Source: Pleurodeles waltl (Eukaryota; Chordata; Amphibia; Caudata; Salamandridae). Taken from it: DNA of 64,000 nucleotides. The position numbers and the translations under genes are program-made. The DNA lies in NCBI RefSeq assembly GCF_031143425.1, contig NC_090438.1, forward strand, positions 753,327,823 to 753,391,822, in the 5' to 3' direction. Shown in pieces: positions 33,974 to 44,654 of this stretch (its first letter is position 1; each line of letters starts with the position of its first letter). The notes beneath the pieces are model-generated. The model saw only the letters and a program-made list of their open reading frames with translations. It was not told the DNA's origin and made no database searches.

Positions 33974-34195
33974 GGAAAATGTCACTTACCCAGTGTACAT
34001 CTGTTCGTGGCATTAGTCGCTGCAGATTCACATGCTGTGCACATCCCGCCATCTGGTGTTGGGCTCGGAGTGTTACAAGTTGTTTTTCTTCGAAGAAGTC
34101 TTTTCGAGTCACGAGACCGAGGGACTCCTCCCATTTCGACTCCATTGCGCATGGGCGTCGACTCCATCTTAGATTGTTTTGCCCGCAGAGGGTGA
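33974..34195. repeat. DIRS-B left inverted terminal repeat
   Basis: About 34030-34195 (from TGCTGTGCACATCCCGCC to the GTCGACTCCATC region) is the reverse complement of 39650-39795. The outermost 55 bases (33974-34028) lack a right-end partner but are complementary to 34346-34403. The minus strand reads TGGGTAAGTGACATTTTCC at the tip. Confidence 0.85.
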
Positions 34196-34345
34196 GGTAG
34201 GAGTTGTGTATGCTAGTAATAGTGCCCATGCAATGGAGTGAATGCTTATGTACATAATAAAATTTCAAGTAATATATTTACAAATGTACAAATGTTTAAG
34301 ATCTACTTCTAAACGGCTACAGGCTCCCGGGGAGGCGGGTGGGCG

Positions 34346-34446
34346 CATGTGAATCTGCAGCGACTAATGCCACGAACAGATGTACACTGGGTAAGTGACA
34401 TTTTCCGTTCGATGGCATGTGTAGCTGCAGATACACATGCTGTGCA
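34346..34446. repeat. DIRS-B internal complementary region
   Basis: 34346-34403 is the reverse complement of the left tip (33974-34030). It is followed directly by 34404-34446, the reverse complement of the right tip (TTCGATGGCATGTGTAGCTG). It has the same end-to-end fusion layout as DIRS-1. Confidence 0.85.
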
Positions 34447-34483
34447 TAGACTAGTAAGCAGTTATCTCCCCAAAAGCGGTGGT

Positions 34484-35600
34484 TCAGCCTGTAGGAGTTG
34501 AAGTAGTTTGAAATAATGTTCTTAGTACAGCTTGACCTACTGTTGCTTGTTGTGCAGTTAGCACATCTACACAGTAGTGCTTGGTAAATGTATGAGGCGT
34601 AGACCATGTTGCTGCCTTACATATTTCGTTCATTGGAATATTTCCTAGAAAGGCCATGGTAGCACCTTTCTTTCTGGTTGAGTGTGCCTTATGTGTAATA
34701 GGCAGTTCTCTTTTAGCTTTAAGATAGCAGGTTTGAATGCACTTAACTATCCATCTAGCAATGCCTTGTTTTGAAATTGGATTTCCTGTATGAGGTTTTT
34801 GAAAGGCGATAAATAGTTGTTTTGTCTTTCGAATTAGTTTTGTTCTGTCAATGTAGTACATTAGTGCTCTTTTGATGTCTAATGTATGTAGTGCTCTTTC
34901 AGCTACAGAATCTGGCTGTGGGAAGAACACTGGTAATTCTACCGTTTGATTCAAGTGGAACGGTGAGATTACTTTTGGTAAAAATTTAGGATTGGTCCGT
35001 AGAACAACTTTATTTTTGTGTATTTGAATAAATGGTTCTTGAATGGTAAATGCTTGAATTTCACTCACTCTTCTTAGAGATGTGATGGCAATTAAAAATG
35101 CAACTTTCCACGTTAAGTATTGCATTTTACAAGAGTGCATGGGCTCAAAAGGTGGACCCATGAGTCGTGTTAGGACGATGTTGAGGTTCCATGAAGGAAC
35201 TGGTGGTGTTCTTGGTGGTATAATTCTCTTTAGGCCTTCCATAAACGCTTTTATGACTGGTATCCTAAACAATGAAATTGAGTGGGTAATTTGTAGGTAA
35301 GCTGAAATTGCCGTAAGATGTATTTTAATGGAAGAGAAAGCTAGGTTAGATTTTTGCAAATGTAGTAAGTATCCTACTATCTCTTTTGCAGATGCGTGTA
35401 AAGGTTGAATTTGATTATTATGTCAGTAATAAACAAATCTTTTCCACTTATTTGCATAGCAGTGTCTAGTGGTAGGTTTTCTAGCTTGTTTTATGACCTC
35501 CATACATTCCTGTGTGAGGTCTAAGTGCCCGAATTCTAGGATTTCAGGAGCCAAATTGCTAGATTCAACGATGCTGGATTTGGATGTCTGATCTGTTGTT
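34484..35600 (-). pseudogene. DIRS-B tyrosine recombinase, one in-frame stop
   Basis: The enzyme recombines the circular DNA intermediate into the genome. The N-terminal domain (ECMEVIKQARKPTTRHCYAN, KWKRFVYY) is in the same frame as the core but is followed by TGA at 35423-35425. The next 291 codons are open and hold the catalytic set: Arg in SLRRVSEIQAF (about residue 97), H-x-x-R in AHSTRKKG (226 and 229), a Trp/His position in ATWSTPHTF (252-256), and the nucleophilic Tyr in FTKHYCVD (262). The frame ends near 34484, next to the internal complementary region. Except for the stop it looks complete. Confidence 0.9.
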
Positions 35601-37729
35601 TGTGTTGTGTTAACAGATCTGGCCTGTTTGGCAGTTTGACATGAGGTACTACTGAAAGGTCTAGTAGTGTTGTGTACCAAGGTTGCCTTGCCCATGTTGG
35701 TGCTATTAGTATGAGTTTGTTTTGACTCAACTTGTTTACTAGATATGGAAGAAGTGGGAGATGGGGAAAAGCGTACGCAAATATCCCTGACCAGTTCATC
35801 CATAGTGCATTGCCCTGAGACGGATGTTGTGGGTACCTGGATGCGAAGTTTTGGCATTTTGAGTTTTCTTTTGTTGCAAATAGATCTATTTGTGGCGTTC
35901 CCCACATTCTGAAGTAAGTGTTCAGTATTTGGGGGTGAATTTCCCATTCGTGGATCTGTTGGTGATCCCGAGAGAGATTGTCTGCTAACTGATTCTGAAT
36001 CCCTGGAATAAATTGTGCTATTAGGCGAATGTGGTTGTGAATCGCCCAATGCCATATTTTTTGTGTTAGGAGACACAACTGTGTCGAGTGTGTTCCTCCC
36101 TGTTTGTTTAGGTAATACATTGTTGTCATGTTGTCTGTTTTGACAAGAGTGTATTTGTGGGTTATTATGGGTTGAAATGCTTTCAGCGCTAGAAACACAG
36201 CTAACAGTTCTAAGTGGTTTATATGAAACTGTCTTTGCTGAATGTTCCATTGTCCTTGGATGCTGTGCTGATTGAGGTGTGCTCCCCACCCTGTCATGGA
36301 TGCATCTGTTGTTATTACGTATTGTGGCACTGGGTCTTGAAAAGGCCGCCCTTGGTTTAAATTTATACTGTTCCACCATTGAAGCGAGATGTATGTTTGG
36401 CGGTCTATCAACACCAGATATAGAAGTTGACCCTGTGCCTGAGACCACTGTGATGCTAGGCACTGTTGTAAGGGCCGCATGTGCAACCTTGTGTTTGGGA
36501 CAATGGCTATGCATGAGGACATCATGCCTAGGAGTTTCATTACTAATTTGACCTGTATCTTTTGGTTTGGATACATGGCTTGTATTACATTGTGGAATGT
36601 TTGGACTCTTTGTGGACTTGGAGTGGCAATTCCTTTTACTGTGTTGATTGTTGCTCCTAGGTATTGCTGTGTTTGACACGGCAGAAGGTGTGACTTTGAG
36701 TAATTGATTGAGAAACCTAGTTTGTGTAGGGTTTCTATGACATAATTTGTGTGTTGTGAACACTGTATTTGCGTGTTGGTTTTGATTAACCAATCGTCTA
36801 GGTACGGGAACACATGTATTTGCTGCCTTCTGATATGTGCAGCTACTACTGCAAGACATTTTGTAAAAACTCTTGGCGCAGTTGTTATTCCGAATGGCAA
36901 CACTTTGAATTGGTAATGTATCCCTTGGAATACAAACCTTAGATACTTTCTGTGTGAAGGATGTATTGGTATATGGAAATATGCATCCTTTAGAACCAGT
37001 GTTGTCATGTAGTCTTGTTGTTTGAGCAGTGGGGTTACTTCTTGTAATGTAACCATGTGAAAGTGGTCTGATTTGATGTATGTATTTAATATTCTGAGAT
37101 CTAGTATAGGTCTTAAGAGTTTTGTCCTTTTTGGGTATCAGAAAGTACAGTGAGTAAACTCCTGTGTTTAGTTCTTGTTTTGGTACTAATTCTATTGCTT
37201 CTTTTTGGAGCAATGCTTGAACTTCTAATCCTAGAAGATTTATATGTTTTTTTGACATACTGTGTGTTTTCGGTGGGACTGTTGGAGGGAATTCGCGAAA
37301 TTCTATGCAATAACCATGCTAGATAATTGCTAGTACCCAAGTATCTGTTGTTATCTCCTCCCAATGTTTGTAAAATTGGCTTAGTCTTCCCCCCACAGGT
37401 GTTATGTGATGGGGATGTGTGACTTGTAAGTCACTGCTTATTTTGAGGACTTTTGGGGCTTTGGAATTTTCCTCTATTTTTTTGGAATTGTCCCCCTCTA
37501 TATTGCCCCCGAAAATTTCCCCGCTGATATTGGCTTTGGTAAGTGGGCCTTGTTTGAGATGTTGTGGTTTCTGTAGGTGGTCCTCGAAACCCTCCCCTAA
37601 AAGGTGTTTTGCGAAATGTGCCTCTGCTCTGCGGGGAGTAGAGTGCGCCCATGGCTTTTGCCGTATCAGTGTCTTTCTTGAGTTTATCAATAGCAGTGTC
37701 GACTTCCGGCCCAAACAACTGCTGTTCAT
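35536..37729 (-). pseudogene. DIRS-B reverse transcriptase and RNase H
   Basis: The N-terminal part (37729-37319) overlaps the gag end and stops at 37319. RT proper shows EAIELVPKQE and YFLIPKKDKTLK (about 37140-37200). A frameshift at about 37120 leads into a 506-codon open frame: MVTLQEVTPLL, LKDAYFHIPIHPSH, FKVLPFGITTAPRVFTKCL, the catalytic FPYLDDWL, then RNase H with YVITTDASMTGWGAH, HLELLAVFLAL, KTDNMTTMYYLNKQGG and LADNLSRDH. It ends at 35536, overlapping the recombinase start in another frame. All RT and RNase H acidic residues are visible. Confidence 0.92.
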
Positions 37730-39435
37730 TAAATGGCATATTTAGCATGGCTTGTTGAATTTCCGGCTTGAAACCTGACGTGCGCAGCCATGCGTGCCTT
37801 CTTATTGTTATTGCAGTATTTACTGTCCTTGCAGCCGTATCTGCTGCATCCATTGAAGACCGTATCTGATTATTAGAGATACTTTGTCCTTCTTCCACCA
37901 CTTGTTGTGCTCTTTTTTGGAACTCCTTGGTTAAGTGTTCTATCAAATGTTGCATCTCATCCCAGTGAGCTCTATCATATCTTGCCAAAAGTGCTTGTGA
38001 ATTGGCAATGCGCCATTGGTTTGCTGCTTGTGCTGCAACCCTTTTGCCCGCAGCATCAAATTTGCGACTCTCTTTGTCTGGAGGTGGTGCGTCCCCCGAG
38101 GTATGAGAGTTTGCTCTCTTACGAGCTGCCCGACAACTACTGAGTCCGGTGTTAACTGGGTTGTAACATAAACAGGATCTGTTGGCGGTGGCTTGTACTT
38201 TTTCTCCACCCTTGGAGTTATGGCTCGGCCTTTAACAGGATCCTGAAAGATTTGTTTTGAATGTTTTAGCATTCCTGGGAGCATAGGTAGTCTTTGGTAT
38301 TGGCTATGAGTGGAGGATAGCGTGTTAAACAAAAAGTAATCCTCAATTGGTTCGAAATGCAAGGTGACGTTATGGAAAGCAGCTGCCCTTGCGATCACCT
38401 GTGTGTAAGATGTACTGTCCTCAGGAGGGAACGGCCTGGCAGGGTACGAGTCTGGGCTGTTGTCCGATACTGGAGCATCGTAAAGGTCCCATGCATCGGG
38501 ATCATCTTGACTCATGGCAGTATGAGTCGGGGAGTGCATCAGTGGTGGAGTTGCTACTGGTGATGTGTGCACTGATGGTGGTGGAGTTGTTTTCTTTGCC
38601 ACCTTTGCCTGTGGCTCCTTGTCCTTTTTTTGAAAGGCAAGTTTTCTTTTTATTTTAATTGGGGGAAGAATGGTTCTCTTCCCTGTGTCTTGATGAATGT
38701 GGAGCCTTCTTTGAGTATAGTCTGGCTCTACAGCTTGAAGTTCCTCTCCAAATCTATGTTTTTGCATTTGGGAGGACAATCCTTGTTCCTCTGTATAGGA
38801 ACCTGTTTTCGGCTCCGAGGCTGGATGTTTCGGAACCGAAATTTTTTCGGATGTCTTTTTAGGCTCCGAAGAAACCTTTGTAATTTTCGGCGTGGAGGTT
38901 TCTCGGTGCCGAATTTGTTCGGTGCCGCTGTCACGGTGCCGAAATTTCTCTGAGCCGATGTCTCGGGTCCGAGATTGCTGTGTGGCGGTATCTCGACCGG
39001 AGTCGGATGACTTCGACACCAGCGCGCCCTTTTTCGGTGCCTTGGCTCGGTCACCTATTTTTTGGGTTAAGCCATGGCCTGTTGGCGGTGGCGTCCCCTG
39101 GGCTTTTGTTGACTTCTCGTGAGTCTTATGTTTCGACGTCTTACTCACGGTTTTCGGCATTTCTTCGGCCTCGAGCTCTTCCGAGTCCGACTCGTGGATA
39201 GAGAAAGCTTCCTCTTCCTCTTCGAAAACCTCTTGTCCTGTTGGCGTCGACACCATCTGCAGTCTTCTGGCTCTTCGGTCTCCTAACGTCTTTCTGGACC
39301 GAAACGCTCGACAGGCCTCACAAGTATCTTCCTTGTGCTCTGGGGACAAGCACAAGTTACAGACCAGATGCTGATCCGTATACAGATACTTGTTATGGCA
39401 TTTTGGACAGAAGCGGAATGGGGTCCGTTCCATCA
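37431..39435 (-). pseudogene. DIRS-B gag-like protein, one frameshift
   Basis: The frame is open further upstream into the terminal repeat, but the likely start is MERTPFRFCPKCHNKYLYTD near 39435, directly before the Cys cluster (CPKCHNK, CNLCLSPEHKEDTCEAC), a zinc-ribbon-like N-terminus also seen in DIRS-1. An acidic/Ser stretch, a charged linker with repeated RHRDSGTEQ-like units, a Pro-rich part and the conserved LPMLPGMLKHSKQIF section follow. A 1-base frameshift at about 38133 shifts the rest, which continues with ARYDRAHWDEM, FKPEIQQAMLNMPF and an Arg/Gly/Gln tail to 37431. Confidence 0.85.
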
Positions 39436-39599
39436 GCCTTGAAGTCGCACGTGGCCGGGCCGACCAGGCCCCGACGGGGGATCGAAAAAACCCCGAAGGG
39501 CCACCGGAGCTCTTCAAAATTCGGTGTCGATCTGTTGTAGCTAACCCGATACCGAACGCAAACAATACCGACGTTTTTTCCGAGATTCTAACTAACTTT

Positions 39600-39824
39600 C
39601 CGACCCGAAACACGGAGCGAAAAGGAACACGTCCGAACCCGATGGCGGAAAAAAAACAATCTAAGATGGAGTCGACGCCCATGCGCAATGAAGTCGAAAT
39701 GGGAGGAGTCCCTCGGTCTCGAAAAGACTTCTTCGAAGAAAAACAACTTGTAACACTCCGAGCCCAACACCAGATCGCGGGATGTGCACAGCATGTGTAT
39801 CTGCAGCTACACATGCCATCGAAC
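39600..39824. repeat. DIRS-B right inverted terminal repeat
   Basis: It contains the inverted counterpart of 34030-34195, for example GATGGAGTCGACGCCCATGC at about 39665 and TCTTCGAAGAAAAACAACTTG at about 39730. It ends CATGCCATCGAA at 39823, before an AT run. Confidence 0.85.
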
Positions 39825-40295
39825 ATATATATATATACAAATGTCAATATAACTTATGATTATGTTCCTGCTAGAAAGAGAGGTCAGCGCTTTGTCTAGT
39901 GGCAGTTTTGCCAAAAAGTTGCGCACAGGGTTATAATGTGGCTGCTGTAAAGAACAGACCAGTATTTTTTATGGCAAACATCCCATTGCGTTAGAACACA
40001 TGAAATGTATGTGAAAGAGGGGCTATGGAGAGATGAGGGGCACTTTTGCTGGATCATGGGGGGGCAAAAATGATTGTTGCAATGAGCGTCACCAGTGCTA
40101 AAGGCTGTGCTGATGGGTATGTGGCAAGGTAAAGTAATATTGTTTCTTTTTTAGATTAATTTGAGAACCTGCAGATATAGGGGAGAAGATAGGGTAAGGT
40201 GACCGGCGCTATTTACTGTTGCACACATCACTCACGTACACACCTACTAACTGTTACAGAACAACATATCTGCCTTCTATGTAGAATAGTGTTTT
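39825..40295. other. Unassigned intronic DNA
   Basis: It starts with a short AT microsatellite. No coding region or repeat ends are recognised. It could hold the left end of the piggyBac element. Confidence 0.35.
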
Positions 40296-41560
40296 AGAAG
40301 GACGGTTTTAGCCAGTAGCAGAGATGGCGTCTACTGGATGACTGATGGAGGCTCTCTAGGGACTTGTTCCAGGGCACACCAGTGGACTCCCACGTCGCCG
40401 GAAGAGCTGAAGATATTGTTGGGCCCTTCGCTCAAAATGGTTTAGTGCAGAAACCAACCTTGCAGTCCCCACTGTCTACTCACACGGTTTCTTTAAGCCC
40501 CATCTTTTTACTGTACATAAGCAGAGATCGCCAGACCATGACACGTTGCTTAAACTTCAGACCGCTGTGGAACATTTTCAGATTTCCAGAGATTTATACT
40601 TCTGGTAAGAACATAGCTGTCGATGAGTCTGTGATCCTGTACAAAGGACGGCTGTTCAGGCAGTACATTGTGAGCAAAACAGCTCACTATGGCATCAAGC
40701 TGTACATGTTGTGTGAGAACTCTAGTGGCTAGCTGGTAGCTTGAGAGTGTATACCGGTAAAGTCTCCACTCTAAACCCTGTAGGTTGCCCTCCCACACTA
40801 GGGGTCATGTCCTGACACTCTTTCACAAAGAGTGTAACCTTTATGTGGACAATTTCTATACAGAAGTAGACCTGTTCAGTGAGATCTACAAAGCTGGCAC
40901 TGTGGCCTCCGGTACAGTTTGCTGTCGCCGCAAAGGATTCCCACAGGAGTTTGCTTGCAAGAAGCTCCAGAAATCCCAGAGCACGGCATTGTGTTCCAAC
41001 AAAGTGCTGGCAGTCAAGTTCTCAGACAGGCATAATTTGTATGTGCTCACTACAAATCATGATGAGTACTTCCTCCGTCACTGTTTGAGATCATGATGGC
41101 AGAAGATCACAAGCCCACCTTTATACATGATTACATGTACATGGGCGGAGTGGACAAAAACAACCAGGTTCTTCAGCCATACAATGCAAGACATAAAACT
41201 CGCACTTGGTACAAGAAAGTGTTTACCCACCTGATGGCAACACAGAATGTATATGTTGTTTATCGTCAGATAACCAGAGGAAGACTCATGTCTTTCCTTG
41301 ACATTTCAGTTGTCTGCTGCTTCTGTAGCAGTGAGACTTTCAATGGCAGTCTCCACTTCATATGTTCTGGAGGACATGGCAAGGCTGCAGGAGGGACACT
41401 TTGCTGATCGCATTCCTAGAACACCTAAAAATGACTGACCATGTCATCGTTTTTAGGCAGGTAAAGAGGCAGGAGTGTTGTGTTTACTGTCCCCAGTGCC
41501 CATTACCGTTAGGCCTGTATTCCTACTTGCTTTATCTTGTATTACACTAAAGCGAACTAC
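40296..41560 (+). pseudogene. piggyBac-family transposase, broken
   Basis: Plus-strand pieces in three frames give a co-linear piggyBac transposase: FPEIYTSGKNIAVDESVILY with KGRLFRQYIVSKT (first catalytic Asp codon 40622-40624); LYVDNFYTEVDLF (second Asp 40848-40850); ACGT-type strand TVASGTVCCRRKGFP; and YMGGVDKNNQ (third Asp 41153-41155). The C-terminal Cys-rich domain reads QECCVYCPQCPLPLGLY (about 41470-41525). piggyBac moves by cut and paste with TTAA targets. A stop after ENSSG (about 40730) and frameshifts near 40780 and 41090 inactivate it. Terminal inverted repeats were not found. Confidence 0.85.
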
Positions 41561-42395
41561 TGGGAAATTGATTGAGGTGGAGCTGCCATTAAGTATACCT
41601 ACCAATGTGTGTATGGATACTTACCATCTATGGGCCACTACTTCGCAAGGCAAGCAGCCACAGAATGTTAGTTCCTCTACTTCAGGAAGAGTTCTTAGTA
41701 AGGGCCATCTTACTGTCATTATGGCTGGCTGTGGATTTTAGGCCCTAGCTCAGCTGGCACCTAGGCAAACCTGCAGATTTTTGAAAACTAGACAACCAGG
41801 GGGGGTCCAGGGTCCATGACCTGTGTGACTCTGACCATGCTGTTTTACCCAGAATGCCCTGCAAAGCGCAAACTTTGCTTAAAAACACATTTCCATGAAG
41901 AAAAGTCTTGGAATCTGCAGGCAACCACAAAATTTCCTACCAGCCTGGGTTCCCCAAAGTCTCATGCAAGGACTACCATTGACCTATGTGTGAGCCATTC
42001 CTATCACATCACTAGGCCAAGGCACACAAGTGGGGTGGGTTTTCTTTGGGGGAAAAGTGGGGGGTGAACGCTGGGTGGCATGAAGGTTGTGGATCCAGGC
42101 ATACTCATGTAGTTTACATAACACAAATGCCAGGAAAAATAGAGTTTTTATTCAATGTTACACATTTGCAGGGTATTCTGGATAAAAAAAAAATAATAAT
42201 AATAATAATAATAATTTTAAAAAAACTTTTGGGGATCCACAAAACCGTTGCCTCCCTGGACTCCCCTTGATATTTACTTTCCAGAAATTTTTGGGTTTGA
42301 TAGGTTTCCCTACATGGTTGAAGATCCAAGGACTAATTATTACATCTACCATAGTTATCATTATCGCCACAATAAATTTTGGGCCCTTCTCTGTC
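41561..42395. other. Unassigned intronic DNA with AAT repeat
   Basis: No coding signature. A run of AAT triplets is at about 42190-42215. It may include piggyBac 3' sequence. Confidence 0.35.
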
Positions 42396-44110
42396 GCAGT
42401 CACTTGGCCCACCCACGCAAGTGAGGCAGCACTATTATCAGGAGACCTGGAGGAACAATTCATCCATAGAGACCTGCCTGTTGACTTAGGGTGTGGGTAT
42501 CTGGATGCAAAGTTTTGGCATTTTATATTTTCTGCGGTGGCAAAGAGGTCTATTTGGTGTGTTCCCTACTTTAGAAAGTACTGTTGCAGGACTTGTGGTG
42601 GAGTTCCCATTCGTGGACTTGTTGCTGCATCCTGCTGAGGAGGTCTGCAAATTGGATGTCCATGCCTGGAAGATACTCTGCCACTAAGTGAATGTGGTGG
42701 TGAATTGCCCATTTCCATATTGTCTGAGCAAGATGGGACAACTGAGAAGAACGTGTCTCCCCCCCCCCACCCCCACCCCCTTTTTTTGCAGATAATGCAT
42801 GGTTGTCATGTTGCCTACAGAACCACTTTGTGGGAGAGTTGTGGAAGAAAAGCCTCCATTGCTAGGAAAACTGCTTGAAGCTCTAGGTAATTGATATGTG
42901 AAGCTTGTTGAATGGGATCCCACAGACCATGTATTGTGAAGTTGTTGAGGTGAGCTCCCTAAACTGTCTGTGATGCATCTGTAGTCAGAGTGATCTGACA
43001 CACAGGGTCCCGAAAGGGCCGCCCCTTAGAGAGGTTGGTGGGGTTCCACCATTGCAGAGAGCAGCAAGTCTGGTGGTCTAACACTAGATCTTCCAGGTGA
43101 CCCTTTGACTGAGACCACTGATGAGACCGACACTGCTGTAGGGGACGCATGTGCAGTCTTGGCATGGGGAACGATGGCAATGCAGGACTCCATCATTCCT
43201 AACAGGCTCATAATAGTCCTGACTGTTTATGAGCAAGTCTACTGAAACTGGGGGAGAAGAGACTGAAAATTCTTAACGCAGGCCGGGTTAAGGTATGCTA
43301 TCCCCAACTCTGCATTGAGAATAGCTCTTAGATAAGGCTGTATCTGAAGGGGCTGGATTGGATTTGGAAACGTTGAGTATGAAACCTAGAGTGTTAAGGA
43401 GATCAACTGTCAACTGTGCGTGATATTGGCACTGTCGTAAGGTACTGGTTTTGATGAGACAGTCATTTCGGTAATGGAACAGGTGGATGTTTTGTCTCCT
43501 GAGGTGTGCGGCAACTACTGCTAAACACTTTGTGAAGACTCTGGGAGTGGTAGTGACCCCAAAAGGCAGGACTTTAAACTGGTAATGTTTGCCTGCAATA
43601 ACAAACCGTAGGTATTTTCAGTGTGCAGGGTGGATAGGAATATCAAAGTAGGTGTCCTTTAGATTTAGAGTTGTCATAAAGTTGCCTTGTAACAGAAGTG
43701 GAATAAAATCTTGAAGAGCAACCACATGAAAGTGTTCTGACAGATGCATTAATGTAGTGGTCGGAGCCCAAGAATAGGCCTAAGAGCAATCCTTTAGAGG
43801 AATAGGAAGTATAGGGAATATACCCCGATTCCTTGCGTTGTAAGGGAACAGGCTTGATGGCCCCTTTGAGAAGAAAGAATTGAACCTCTTGTTTGATAAG
43901 GGTGAGATGCTCATGGGATAGCCTGTGAGTGCAAGGGGGAATATTTGGAGAACTGGTAATGTGCTCCAGACAATAACTATGTTGGATAATGGAAAGGATC
44001 CATTGGTCCGTGGTGAGGCCGACCCATTATGAATGAAAGTTTTGGAGTCGTCCCCCAACAGGTGTGGAGTGAGCGAGGGGAAGGCAGAGGCATTCACTGC
44101 TTTGCAGTTG
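42396..44110 (-). pseudogene. DIRS-C reverse transcriptase and RNase H, heavily broken
   Basis: Recognisable pieces in order on the minus strand: the RT palm around 43500-43640 (conceptual VVAAHLRRQ, KVLPFG-like), LHMRPLQQCRSHQWSQSKG (about 43160), CSLQWWNPTNLSKGRPFRDP and the RNase H start ITLTTDASQT (about 42970-42990). A weak match to the connection region before the recombinase is at about 42460. A 23-base C/T run at about 42760-42790 interrupts it. Many frameshifts. Confidence 0.75.
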
Positions 44111-44200
44111 AGGAAAAGTCTCAGGAGGCAGTGCTCTTACCTTACCCCTTATTGCTGTTGTCTCTGAAGGAACCCCTGTAGAAACCCTAGAATAGGAGGC

Positions 44201-44654
44201 TTAAGGCTGTCTTAATTGTGAAATGGACGCCTCAGAGAATGTGGATTTATATGAGCCCCTGAAACTGGGGCGACCAAAAGTGCCTCTCTGTGTGGGGGTT
44301 TGGAGGGCACCCATGGTCTTTGCTGTATCTGTGTCCTCTAGCTTCTCAAGGGTAGTATCCACTTGAGGGCCAAAAAAGATGCTTCTTGTCAAAGGGTATG
44401 TTAAGGACCCCTTGCTAAACTTCTGGTTTGATACAAGAGCACTGGAGCCAAACGTGCCTTTAGAAGACACTTGTATTAATGCCACATGCAGATGTATCTG
44501 CGGCATCCAGGGCACAGCGGATGGAATTATTAGAGATTGTTTTCCCCTCTGCAACTATTTGTTGCCCTCTCTTCCTGTGCACATCTGGTAGAAATGGAGG
44601 AGCGCCTCCATTTCATCCCAGTGAGCCCTGTCATATCTGGCTAGCAATGCCTGG
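44201..44654 (-). pseudogene. DIRS-C gag, C-terminal part
   Basis: Pieces FFGPQVDTTLEKLED, TDTAKTMGALQTPTQRGTF and GRPSFRGSYK are co-linear with DIRS-B gag (GPEVDTAIDKL, DTDTAKAMGAL, RGTFRKTPFRGG). Upstream, ARYDRAHWDEM is readable at about 44615-44640. It is interrupted at 44654 by the LTR-type insertion. Confidence 0.75.

Larger units (their letters stand above)
33974..39824 (-). mobile_element. DIRS-B, nearly complete DIRS retroelement
   Basis: A 5.85 kb element with inverted ends (33990-34195 against about 39600-39820), an internal complementary region (34346-34446) and gag, RT/RNase H and recombinase in DIRS order on the minus strand. Lesions are few: one gag frameshift, one stop and one frameshift in RT, and one stop in the recombinase. 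It is the best-preserved element in the window. Confidence 0.9.

Noticed and set aside
33909..34268. 119-codon open frame at the left of DIRS-B
   Set aside because: It is the inverted terminal repeat and internal region of DIRS-B; similar frames at 39390-39899 are the other terminal repeat.
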